Shown in pieces: positions 53,578 through 61,775 of a stretch of DNA of 64,000 nt (its first letter is position 1; the number at the start of each line of letters is the position of its first letter). Source of the stretch: an uncultured Clostridium sp. (GTDB lineage: Bacteria; Bacillota; Clostridia; Lachnospirales; Lachnospiraceae); assembly GCA_900547035.1 (NCBI GenBank), contig URFM01000010.1:20012-84011 (forward strand), in the 5' to 3' direction. The notes under the pieces were generated by a model. The model worked only from the letters and a program-made list of their open reading frames with translations. It was not told where the DNA came from and did not search any database. The position numbers and the translations under genes are program-made.

Positions 53578-53621
53578 AAAAGAGTCACAACGCGGGTTTG
53601 CTCGTTGTTGTGGCTCTTTTT
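53578..53621 (+). terminator. Intrinsic terminator of rpsB-tsf
   Basis: AAAAGAGTCACAAC pairs with GTTGTGGCTCTTTTT (one G-T pair), ending in the T run. Confidence 0.9.
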
Positions 53622-53761
53622 GTTTGCTATTGCCCTTTCTGTCCATGTGTGATAAGATAGACCTATTCAGAGGGACGGTCTGTCCCGGACGATTCTGTAA
53701 CCGCAAGGTATCTGTATGTCTTTTGGGTTCTGAAATTCCAGACCATTTCCAGACAGAACAT

Positions 53762-53789
53762 TTGCAGACAAAAGAAAATGCTGTATAAT
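53762..53789 (+). promoter_or_regulatory. Predicted promoter of the Rpn-family gene
   Basis: TTGCAG (53762-53767), 16-base spacer, TATAAT (53784-53789). The -10 overlaps a potential ATG at 53778, which argues for the later start at 53808. Confidence 0.7.
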
Positions 53790-53807
53790 GAAGGGAGCAG
53801 TGGGGCT

Positions 53808-54689
53808 ATGGGCAAAAATGGGACTGGCGGAGAAAAATCTCTGGATGTCCGGTATCAGAGGTATCGCGGAATTCTTTGTGAGTTGACTATGATGAGCGAT
53901 ATGTTCATGAGAAATGTATTAAAGGACAGGGACTGCACGGAACATATCCTCCGGGTTATTCTGGAGGATGCGGGGCTGAGGGTCCTGGAACAGGTAATCC
54001 AGAAGGATTATAAGAGTCTTCAGGGACGCTCTGCCATCCTGGATTGCGTTGCCGTAGACAGCAGCAACAGGCAGATTAATATCGAAGTGCAGCAGAAAAC
54101 GGAAGGGGCTTCTCCCAAACGGGCGCGTTATCACAGCGGACTTTTAGATATGAATACATTAAATCCGGGACAGATGTTTGAGGAGCTGCCGGAAACCTGT
54201 GTGATATTTATCACATTAGGAGACGGGCTGGGCTACGGCTGTCCGATTTATCATATTAAGAGAAAAATTGCTGAGGTTAACCAGGATTTTCAGGACGGCT
54301 CTTATATCATCTATGTGGACTCAAAAAATCAGGAGGATACGCCGCTGGGGCGCCTGATGCGGGATTTCCATTGCAGTTCGGCGTCGGAAATGCAAAGCGA
54401 AATCCTGGCAAAACGGGTGAGAGAGCTGAAAGAAACCGAGAAAGGAGCGGAGATTATGTGTGAGGAAATGGACCGTATTTTCAGGGAAGGGAGAAAACTG
54501 GGTGAGAAAGAGGGAGAACGGAGAGGCGAAAAGAGAGGGATTGCGATTGGGGAAATGAAGACCCAAAAAGCGACTGCTGCGAGATTGGCGGGCCGGGGAA
54601 TGGAGGTTTCTGAGATTTCGGACATTGTAGGGGTTAAGGCAGAGTTGGTCCGGAAGTGGTTGGAAAATGAGGTTGGAGTGCTGAAATAG
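53808..54689 (+). CDS. Rpn family recombination-promoting nuclease (PD-(D/E)XK transposase-like)
   Basis: About 293 residues. PD-(D/E)XK nuclease core: GRSAILDCVAVDSSNRQINIEVQQ supplies the Asp and the E-x-Q motif, after an N-terminal MSDMFMRNVLKDRD region typical of these proteins. The C-terminal third is a charged Arg/Glu/Lys helix (REGRKLGEKEGERRGEKRG) and then a helix-turn-helix-like GMEVSEISDIVGVKAELVRKWL. Relatives promote recA-independent recombination and are often multicopy. No terminal inverted repeats were seen. GGGAGC precedes ATG 53808. Followed by a terminator and a piece of the intergenic repeat. Confidence 0.85.
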   Translation: MGKNGTGGEKSLDVRYQRYRGILCELTMMSDMFMRNVLKDRDCTEHILRVILEDAGLRVLEQVIQKDYKSLQGRSAILDCVAVDSSNRQINIEVQQKTEGASPKRARYHSGLLDMNTLNPGQMFEELPETCVIFITLGDGLGYGCPIYHIKRKIAEVNQDFQDGSYIIYVDSKNQEDTPLGRLMRDFHCSSASEMQSEILAKRVRELKETEKGAEIMCEEMDRIFREGRKLGEKEGERRGEKRGIAIGEMKTQKATAARLAGRGMEVSEISDIVGVKAELVRKWLENEVGVLK

Positions 54690-54692
54690 GTG

Positions 54693-54746
54693 AAAAAATC
54701 TTCGGAGATAGGACTGTAAATCCAGGCCTGAGACCGAAGATTTTTT
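54693..54746 (+). terminator. Intrinsic terminator after the Rpn-family gene
   Basis: AAAAAATCTTCGG (54693-54705) and CCGAAGATTTTTT (54734-54746) are perfect complements with a 28-base loop; usable on both strands. Confidence 0.85.
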
Positions 54747-54747
54747 C

Positions 54748-54771
54748 TTACAGGCACTTAGCCCGTCATCC
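54748..54771 (+). repeat. Terminator-linked intergenic repeat, degenerate copy 3
   Basis: CTTACAGGCACTTAGCCCGTC begins two bases after the terminator T-tract and matches the GTTACGAGCACTTAGCGCCCGTC unit of copies 1 and 2 with a few substitutions and one missing base. It lies at the edge of the pseudogene block. Confidence 0.62.
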
Positions 54772-54809
54772 CGCATGATGGCCCGATTCAGCCATATCGC
54801 TGTGGAGTT

Positions 54810-55232
54810 TTGAAAAATACAACTAATAACGCCCTGGCGGTAGGCTTTGCGGCCAATGTCTCCGGTACGCCGCCCATGGCGATGGTTGGCATTGTCCCGG
54901 AGCACTATTCTTATGAATTGATTCAGGAGTCCGGCGAATCTGTGATTCATATCCCGACTAAGGGATATGAAAAAGAGTTCTATTACCTGGGAAGCCATTC
55001 GGGACGGGACGAGGACAAGTTCGCGGCGCTGAACCTGAAATGGACGGAGGGCACAAAGGTAAAAGATCCCATTCTCACGGACTGCCCGATTTCGGCGGAA
55101 TGCAAGGTGGTAGACTGTGTCCGGACCGGTGACCACGATATGTTTATTGCATCGGTGGTGGCGGTCCACTGTGTGGAGGAGTGGCTGAACGAAGAGGGAA
55201 ATATCGACTTTGGCAAAGTGGTCACCATGTAA
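54810..55232 (+). pseudogene. Truncated flavin reductase family protein
   Basis: 140 codons from a TTG. The FMN-binding split-barrel family is recognisable (NALAVGFAANVSGTPPMAMVGIVPEHYSYELI, then GRDEDKFAALNLKW and CPISAECKVVDC). Full-length relatives have about 20 more residues at the N terminus and 30-40 more at the C terminus. Both ends are missing here: the left junction is near the repeat element, and at the right the frame stops at KVVTM and passes straight into an aldo-keto reductase fragment. Probably not functional. Confidence 0.72.
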
Positions 55233-55237
55233 GCGCT

Positions 55238-55651
55238 GCTTCAATTGAACAGGTACTTCAGGCAGCGCGGACAGACTATACGGATTTTGGCCTCGTCCAC
55301 TGCATTGATGAGGAGGACGACTACCGGCGTGTTATGGCCAGGGGCGGTCTGTTCGACTATATGCGCAGCTTAAAGGCTCAGGGAGTAGTCCGGCACCTGG
55401 GCTTTTCCACCCACACTCCGTCCATTGCCCGCCGTTTTATGGAGACCGGAGAGACAGACCTGTTTATGTTCAGCCTGAATCCGACCTATGATTATTCCAG
55501 GGGACAGCTCAGCTATGGGAGAGGACAGGAACGGCTGGAACTTTATCAGGAGGCGGAACGGAGGGGCGTAGGCATTACCGTTATGAAGCCATTTGCGGGA
55601 GGGCAGCTGCGTCTACTGCAATCACTGTGCGCCCTGCCCCGCCGGGATTGA
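55238..55651 (+). pseudogene. Aldo/keto reductase fragment
   Basis: Internal part of an aldo/keto reductase barrel: ASIEQVLQAARTDYTDFGLVHCIDEEDDY, VRHLGFSTHTPSIARRFMET and VGITVMKPFAGG. The N-terminal part with the catalytic Asp-Tyr-Lys is absent, and after PFAGG the frame leaves the family. The family (COG1453-type) normally carries a C-terminal 4Fe-4S domain, and that domain follows in another frame. Confidence 0.78.
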
Positions 55652-55844
55652 TATTGGGCTGGTCAATAAATATTATGACCTGGCAAAATTCGGCGATGAG
55701 CTGGCCAGAAGCCACTATGAAAAGTTCTCCATCCGGGCAGACGCCTGCATCCGGTGGGGACACTGCGAACGGAGCTCCCCGTTCCAGGTCAGACAGATGC
55801 AGAGGATGGGGGAGATTGGGAGGTATTTTTCCGCGGGAAAATGA
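55593..55844 (+). pseudogene. 4Fe-4S domain fragment of the same aldo/keto reductase
   Basis: REGSCVYCNHCAPCPAGIDIGLVNKYYDLAKF is the first ferredoxin-like cluster (CxxCxxCxxxCP intact). The second motif, expected as CxxCGxCExxCPF, reads CIRWGHCERSSPF, with two cysteines lost. It overlaps the previous fragment in a different frame, which fits an internal deletion of the barrel C terminus. Its 3' end overlaps the minus-strand permease gene by 56 bases. Confidence 0.78.
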
Positions 55845-56532
55845 TGATGCCTCCAAGAATTACTCCCGCCGCCCAAAGCGCCCCCTGAACCGCCAGCACC
55901 GGACCGGGTACCAGAAAGCCCGGGTCCGGAAGCTCCAGGGTTAGGGGGTACCGGGAAAAGAAGCTGCCGTTCCACATCCCCAGGGCATCCGGCAGAGGGA
56001 GAAAGCGACATATGATGGGCACCGCCATCCAGGCGAAGAGGAGCCAGGGGCGGATATTTCCCAAAATCCATCCGCTCTCCAGGGCAAAAACCAGGGGAGG
56101 CGCCAGCGTTACCAGGGCGGAGGAGGCAAGGCTCCCCCACCCGGCCCACTGAAAGCGGATGAGGTAAAAGGTGGCCGCCTCCGCCAGCACGACGAAGGAC
56201 AGAAGGCTGGTCCCGGTCAGGGCGGCTGCCAGCCGGACCACCGCGTATCGCTCGGGGTTCATGGGGCAGGCCGAGGTGAGGACGGAGAGAGAGCGTGCCT
56301 TTCCCGAGGTGAAAAAGGTTAAAAGAAACAGGGTCCCGGCCCAGAGCAGGGGGAGCTGACGGCTTAAGTAGTCGCCGAAGCTCCAGGGAGAGAAGGGAGC
56401 CGTGTGGGAGATTCCCAGAATCGTCACCTCATCCAGCACCTGCCAGCCGTAAAGCAGCAGGATTAATAAAAATCCAAAGAAAAACCGATTCCACATCAAT
56501 CGTCTGCATTCATATCGAAAAATGATACTCAT
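55789..56532 (-). CDS. ABC-2-like membrane protein of the exporter operon
   Basis: 247 residues with about six hydrophobic helices (MSIIFRYECRRLMWNRFFFGFLL start typical of ABC-2-type permeases). Last gene of a minus-strand operon, overlapping the preceding gene by four bases. Probably a membrane subunit of the exporter whose ATPase is at 58701-59489. The C-terminal end overlaps a decayed aldo/keto reductase fragment tail to tail, so the last residues may have changed by a nearby deletion. Confidence 0.75.
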   Translation of the reverse strand: MSIIFRYECRRLMWNRFFFGFLLILLLYGWQVLDEVTILGISHTAPFSPWSFGDYLSRQLPLLWAGTLFLLTFFTSGKARSLSVLTSACPMNPERYAVVRLAAALTGTSLLSFVVLAEAATFYLIRFQWAGWGSLASSALVTLAPPLVFALESGWILGNIRPWLLFAWMAVPIICRFLPLPDALGMWNGSFFSRYPLTLELPDPGFLVPGPVLAVQGALWAAGVILGGIIIFPRKNTSQSPPSSASV

Positions 56533-58704
56533 GAATTCAAATCCTCCTCTCTCAACCCGCAGGCATTTAAGAAATCTTCATAAGTCAGATAGGGGTACGC
56601 CGGGTCCGGCTCACGGCTAAAAAGCTCCCGGAGAATCCGGTCCATGGCCTCCTCACCGCCAACCAGTTCCTGCGCTTTCAAAATTTTCAGGGGCATCTGG
56701 CAGTACCGGCGGACATAGGACAGGCTGTTTGCGATTTCCAGCTGCTTGTCTTCCGGAAGTCCCGAAAGATACTCCGGTCTGCGGACGTAAAAATTCAAAT
56801 CGTAATCTAAAACTTCTTTTTCCCACTGTTCTATATAATGGGTTCTGGCGTATTCCCCCCCCGTAAAGCTCCTTCACAATGCGGTAGGTGGTGTAGACCG
56901 TCAGTCCCTCCGCCGCCCAGGGGCTGCTCTCCTCCGGACTGTCAAACATGCAGGACAGGCCCCACCACTGATGGACCAGCTCGTGAATCATCACCTCACC
57001 GGGAATCCCTCCTCTCTGGCCGTCCTCCAAATGAACGGCGGAGAAATCCCCTTCGTCCAGAAGGCTGGCTCCGTTAGCTGCATAGCCGCCGCCCACAATA
57101 CGGCTCTGAACCAGCTTGAGGGTGCCTTCCTGGCCGAAGGAGAGAGGGCCGTAGTGCTCCGTGCAGTAGTCCACAACAGCCCGGACTGCTTCCTCCGCTC
57201 CGGCCTCCTCCATCAGCCCCTGACTCCTCCGGCTGTAGTAGAGCTGGATGGAGACGCCGTCGGCCTTTATGTCCCGGCGGATATAGTCGCCGGCGTAGAG
57301 AATGCCTCCGAAGCCGCTGCTCTCATAGCGCCAGGTGAGGGTTCCGTCCCCGTGCTCCCGCAGGATTTCCGCCTGGGACGGGCCAAATGGAATTACCGTC
57401 ATGGAGGAGGGCAGCCGGATTTCTACGGCGGCTGGAATGGAGCCGGGGGAGGAGACATTCATCAGGCGGGGAGCCAGGTCCCCGTTGGCCAGACAGAGAT
57501 AGGAGCTGCTGATTTCCAGAGAACCCTGCATGGCGGAGAGGGAGCGGGATTCCCGGGGAAATCCGCCGTACCGGATGACCAGGTCGATCTCCTGGTCCGG
57601 CGGCAGGGTTACTTCCAGCATGGCCTCATTGTATTCCTGATAATCCCCCACGGAAAATGGAACCGAAGCCCCGTTGGCCAACACGGAGAAAACCCGGTAG
57701 CCGGGATTGAGTCCAAAGGCTGCCTTCCGGGACTGGCCGGAACGATTTTCAAACTCATAGGAAGCGGAGGCGGTCAGGGAGCCGTGCCGGGTATCGGGAA
57801 ATGCCTGGACGGTGCGGCTAAGGCAGGAAATGTCCTGCAGCCGGGACAGCTCCCCGAAGGCCATTGCGGTCAGGTCCGGATTGCTGTGGTCCACCAGAGG
57901 CTGGGCGGCATAGGCACCTCCTGCCAGGAGCAGGAGAAGGAACCCCAGGAGAGGCCGGAAAAGAGGACGGCAGCTTAAACCCAGAGAACGTAAGAATCCC
58001 AGGCCGTACCGGCGGACGCCAAGCCAGGAGATGAGCCAGAGCCCCAAAAGGGCTGCCAGCCAGGTCAGGCGCATATAGGCCACGGACCGGAAGGCCCGGA
58101 GGTTGGAGAAGGCGTCGGAAAGGGCCCAAAGACAGGGATTGAGCCAGCACAGCTGCCAGTGTTCGGACCAGACGGTCAGGCTCAGCCCGGCAAAGAGGCC
58201 AAAGAGGGACAGAGCCAGATTCGCCCGCCCCGTAAACTGGAAGGCCGCGGCGGCCGCCAGAATAGCCAGAGGGAACGATGCGCCCATCAGGAGCGTGCAG
58301 GCCAGAACGTAATCCTGCCACCGGAAAACAGAGCCCACCTGGAGCCGGCATAGGGGGAGCCAGAGAACGGCGGCGGAAGCTGCAGCGATGAGAGCAGCGC
58401 CCATCAGCGCAAGAAGCCGCAGAAGGGCCATGGTTTGGGGGGCTACCACTGCATCCATCAGAGATTCCATTTCCATTCGTCTCGGACGGTCCAGCTCATA
58501 GATGGTCAGAATTCCGAAGAGAATGCCTCCGGCAGTTCCTCCGGTCAGAGCAGGGTTTGCCAGATACAGGGAGAGGGAGGTATCCGTGGATAGGGGCTGA
58601 TACCAAAAGAGCCCGGCGGCAGGGGAGAGAAGAGTCAGAAAAAGAATCAGCCAGGTGAAGGGCTCCCGGAACAGCCGGGAAAATTCAAGAGAAAGCCGCT
58701 TCAT
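56529..58704 (-). pseudogene. ABC permease fused to M1-type peptidase domain, frameshifted at G8
   Basis: Intact length would be about 725 residues. N-terminal half: six helices of an ABC-2-like permease (MKRLSLEFSRLFREPFTWLILF). C-terminal half: M1 metallopeptidase-like domain with HELVHQWWG (zinc HExxH) and WAAEGL (third ligand). On the minus strand the frame breaks at a run of eight G (56862-56855): with seven, GGEYARTHYIEQWEKEVLDYDL joins smoothly to LNFYVRRPEYLSG in the other frame, which runs to the stop at 56529. As written the peptidase loses its end. It may be a true lesion, a phase-variable tract or a sequence error. Confidence 0.8.
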
Positions 58705-59489
58705 AACGCCACCTCCCCGGAAATCAGGCGCAGGTAGGCGGCTTCCAGGGCGTGAGCTCCCGCTTCCGGGATGTCCCATGACAGCGGCGCGGAAACCGCA
58801 GAAGGTATGGAAGACGCAGAGAATGCGGTCTGAACCAGCTGCCCGGGCGAGCCGGAGAACAGAATCCGTCCCCCGCGGATAATCAGAAGCCGGGAGCACA
58901 CGGAGGCCAGGTCCTCGATGATGTGGGTGGAAAGCAGGACCAGGCTGTTCTGCGCCTTTTTGGAAAAAAGATTTCGGAAATAGGCCCGCTCCTCCGGGTC
59001 CAGTCCGGCGGTAGGCTCGTCGAGAATTAGGAGGGAGGGATTTCCCAGAAGGGCCTGGGCGATGCCCACCCGCTGACGCTGTCCTCCCGAAAGGGCGCGG
59101 ATGGGAATATTCGCCTTATCCTCCAGATGAACGTCCGCAAGGAGCTGGGAAATAGAGAAAGAAGAGCGGGAAACTTCCTTTAGGGCCGCCATATATTTCA
59201 GAAACTGCGCCGGAGTCAGCTCTTCAAAAAGGCCGAAGCCTTGGGGCAGATAGCCCAGATGGGCCTTCAAAAACCGCTCTGCTTGAATCAAAGGTCGGCC
59301 GTTGACCAGGATGGCCCCGGAGGAGGGCAGAAGAGAGGCGGACAAAAGCTTCATTAACGTGGATTTTCCCGCCCCATTGGGTCCCAGAAGGCCGGTGAGG
59401 CCGGAGGCGGGAAGGTCCAGTGTAAGGTTGCTTAAGACCTCCCTGCCTTTGGGGTAAGTGAAACTGACATTTTGAATCTGAATCTCCAT
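58701..59489 (-). CDS. ABC transporter ATP-binding protein
   Basis: About 262 residues. Walker A GPNGAGKST, Q-loop GYLPQGFGLF, signature LSGGQRQRVGIAQ, Walker B LLILDEPTAGLDP and switch histidine LLSTHIIED are all intact. The frame also opens at ATG 59501, but that codon overlaps AAAGGA, the likely ribosome site of ATG 59489. The stop overlaps the permease/peptidase start by four bases. Downstream of a two-component pair; probable exporter or immunity system of unknown substrate. Confidence 0.92.
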   Translation of the reverse strand: MEIQIQNVSFTYPKGREVLSNLTLDLPASGLTGLLGPNGAGKSTLMKLLSASLLPSSGAILVNGRPLIQAERFLKAHLGYLPQGFGLFEELTPAQFLKYMAALKEVSRSSFSISQLLADVHLEDKANIPIRALSGGQRQRVGIAQALLGNPSLLILDEPTAGLDPEERAYFRNLFSKKAQNSLVLLSTHIIEDLASVCSRLLIIRGGRILFSGSPGQLVQTAFSASSIPSAVSAPLSWDIPEAGAHALEAAYLRLISGEVAL

Positions 59490-59501
59490 GAGAATTTTCA
59501 T

Positions 59502-59527
59502 CCTTTCTGTCTGATACTGACAGAAGG
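59502..59527. promoter_or_regulatory. Inverted repeat between kinase gene and exporter genes
   Basis: CCTTTCTGTC (59502-59511) and GACAGAAGG (59519-59527) form a near-perfect dyad, one base unpaired, in the 60-base gap ahead of the ABC genes. Could be an operator or an mRNA hairpin around the ribosome site. Confidence 0.4.
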
Positions 59528-59560
59528 ATAGCAGGATTTTATGGAGCAGGTCCGGAGATT

Positions 59561-61090
59561 TTATGTGTTTTTGGTGGAGTTTTTCTCGGAATGCTCCTTG
59601 GCAGGAGGAAAGAGGACGACAGCCCGGACGCCGTCGGCCGTGTTGGAGATGACGCAGGAAGCGCCGTGCTTTTTAAGAATCATCTGCACCAGGTAAAGGC
59701 CAAGGCCGCTGCCGCCGGTCCGTCTGTTCCGGGAGCCCTCCTCACGGTAAAATGGCTCGAAAAGATGGGGGAGGGAGTCTTCGTGGATGTGAACGCCCGT
59801 ATTTTCAATGGAGAAAACGGGGCGATTTTCATGAAGGCCGCACCATACCCGAATCTGCGCGCCCTCCGGGGAGTAGAAGGCAGCGTTGGAAAGAAGGTTT
59901 TCCACGGCCCTGGCCAGCAGCGGCCCATCACCACGAATACTGACCCGAGGCTCCAGATGGACGCTTAATGTTTGGCCTTGTTGGGCAAACAGCTGCTCAT
60001 TCAGCCGAAGCTGCTCCTCAATCAAAGGGGAGAGCAGCAGACGGTCCTGACCAAGGGACATGTCTTGTGACTCCATCCGGGCAATGGAGAGCATCTCCTG
60101 AATCAGATGTTCCATCCGTCCTACGGTTTGGAGGGAACGGAGGAGATACTGATCCCGGTTCTGGTATACGCCCACTCCTTCCAGCATCCCGGACAGCTGG
60201 CCCTTCAGGATGGTAACTGGGGTTTTCAGCTCATGGGAGGCGGCGGAGAAAAATGCCATCCGCTGACGGTCCAGCTCCCGCTCCTTCTCCATTTCCGCCC
60301 GGAGGGCTTCATTGGCGGTTTCCAGCTGGGACAGGGAGGTGGAAAGACTTTTAGACAGCTGATTGAGGCTCTGACCCAGGGCACCGATTTCATCCCGGCG
60401 TCTTTCCGCGCATTGCCGGGAGAAATCCAGCTGTGCCATCTGTCCCGCAATGGAACTGATGCGAAGAATGGGACGGGTAATAAAGCGGGAGTAGAAAAAT
60501 GCGCATAAAAGGGAGAAAATCAGCAGGGCCAGAAGAAGCCAGGGAATCATGCGGACCAGGGCCTGGACGGCCAGATTTTCTTCCTGGAGGACAGGGGCCA
60601 CGCAGAGACGGTAAATCTCCCTTTCGCCGGCAAAGGAAAAATCCCGCAGAATGGCGTACTGCTGCCGCGCGGCGGACTGGCGGTCGGAGGTGACGGAAAT
60701 CTGAAATTCCCCGGCGGCGGAGAAATTTTTAGCTTCAGGGGTCTGGGCAGCGGAAAGGAGAAGTCGGGTTTCCGGATCATTTTCATTCAGAGCCAGCAAA
60801 GAACCCGTATCCACAGGAGTGCCGTCGTCTGCCAGTATCAGTACCCTGGCATGGCTGGACTGGATGAAAGAGTCCAGAAGAGGGCCGCAGTCAGATACAT
60901 CGGAGTCCCGGAGCTGTTCGATGAGGGAATCCACCTGACGCTGCAGAGATTCGCTGACCACGGAGGTGTAGGTGCTGGGGGCGGCCCAGGCGATGAGGGC
61001 GAAGGTAACGGCCCCGGAGAACAGGAGAATCAGGAAGGTGAGGAGAAAAACACGGACTGTGAGATGTTCAGAAAGTTTCTTTCCCGGCAC
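59561..61090 (-). CDS. Sensor histidine kinase
   Basis: 509 residues. Helix at 12-36, extracytoplasmic sensor region to about 180, second helix 181-201, HAMP domain (SRFITRPILRISSIAGQMAQLDF), HisKA with phospho-His at about residue 286 (FFSAASHELKTPVT), then HATPase with N box LLSNAAFYSP and G boxes GSGLGLYLVQMI. Overlaps the response regulator gene by 23 bases. It probably senses an envelope signal and controls the exporter operon that follows. Confidence 0.95.
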   Translation of the reverse strand: MPGKKLSEHLTVRVFLLTFLILLFSGAVTFALIAWAAPSTYTSVVSESLQRQVDSLIEQLRDSDVSDCGPLLDSFIQSSHARVLILADDGTPVDTGSLLALNENDPETRLLLSAAQTPEAKNFSAAGEFQISVTSDRQSAARQQYAILRDFSFAGEREIYRLCVAPVLQEENLAVQALVRMIPWLLLALLIFSLLCAFFYSRFITRPILRISSIAGQMAQLDFSRQCAERRRDEIGALGQSLNQLSKSLSTSLSQLETANEALRAEMEKERELDRQRMAFFSAASHELKTPVTILKGQLSGMLEGVGVYQNRDQYLLRSLQTVGRMEHLIQEMLSIARMESQDMSLGQDRLLLSPLIEEQLRLNEQLFAQQGQTLSVHLEPRVSIRGDGPLLARAVENLLSNAAFYSPEGAQIRVWCGLHENRPVFSIENTGVHIHEDSLPHLFEPFYREEGSRNRRTGGSGLGLYLVQMILKKHGASCVISNTADGVRAVVLFPPAKEHSEKNSTKNT

Positions 61091-61742
61091 GATAACCTAC
61101 CCCCCTTACGGTTTCAATATAATCCCGATCCAGCTTGCGGCGCAGATTTTTAATGTGAGTATCCACAATGCGCTCATCGCCGTAAAAATCGTAACTCCAC
61201 AGACGGGAGAGGAGCATTTCCCTGGTAAAGACCCGGCCGGGGGAGGAAAGAAAGGTATAGAGAAGGTCGAATTCCCGGGCAGTCAGCTCCAGGGGCCGCC
61301 CATCCAAAAGGGCCTCCCGCGTATCCGGGTCCATGGAAAGGTCCCGGTAGCGGAGCACCGTCTCTTCCCCGGACTCCCGGCATCTGCGCAGGATTACCCG
61401 TATTTTCTCCAGGAGAACAGGAATGGAAAAAGGCTTGGTTACATAGTCGTCCGCATCCAGACGCAATCCTTTCAGCTGCTGGGCCTCCCCGTCCAGGGCG
61501 GTGAGCATCAGAATGGGAACCTGGGATTGGCTGCGGATTCGTTCGCAGACCTGAAACCCATCCAGTTTAGGAAGCATAATGTCCAGCAGAACAAGATCAA
61601 AAGGCCGGCTGGCAAACAGATTAAGGGCCTCCTCCCCGTCCCCGGCGGCAGCTGTCTCGTAACCGGCATTTTGAATATAGGCGCAGAGCAGCTCCTGGAT
61701 GTCCGGTTCGTCCTCTACGATTAAAATATGTTTCATACACAA
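61068..61742 (-). CDS. OmpR-family response regulator
   Basis: 224 residues. Receiver domain with IVEDEPDIQ, phospho-acceptor Asp at about residue 54 (LVLLDIMLP) and Lys in DDYVTKPFS; C-terminal winged-helix domain with LTAREFDLLYTFLSSPGRVFTREMLLSRLW and VDTHIKNLRRKLD. First gene of the minus-strand unit regulator-kinase-ATPase-permeases. A TATACT-like -10 lies at 61759-61754 upstream, with no good -35. ATG 61736 is an alternative start. Confidence 0.95.
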   Translation of the reverse strand: MCMKHILIVEDEPDIQELLCAYIQNAGYETAAAGDGEEALNLFASRPFDLVLLDIMLPKLDGFQVCERIRSQSQVPILMLTALDGEAQQLKGLRLDADDYVTKPFSIPVLLEKIRVILRRCRESGEETVLRYRDLSMDPDTREALLDGRPLELTAREFDLLYTFLSSPGRVFTREMLLSRLWSYDFYGDERIVDTHIKNLRRKLDRDYIETVRGVGYRAGKETF

Positions 61743-61775
61743 TCACCCATTGCAGTATAGCGCGGAAATATGAAG

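Noticed and set aside
53573-53788. 71-codon frame between tsf and the Rpn gene
   Set aside because: It begins inside the tsf terminator and ends at the next promoter; no recognisable protein.
53778-53807. Earlier ATG for the Rpn-family gene
   Set aside because: It lies within the spacer and -10 of the predicted promoter (TATAAT at 53784-53789).
53778-54689. Insertion sequence, since Rpn proteins are often labelled as transposases
   Set aside because: No terminal inverted repeats or target duplication were seen around the gene.
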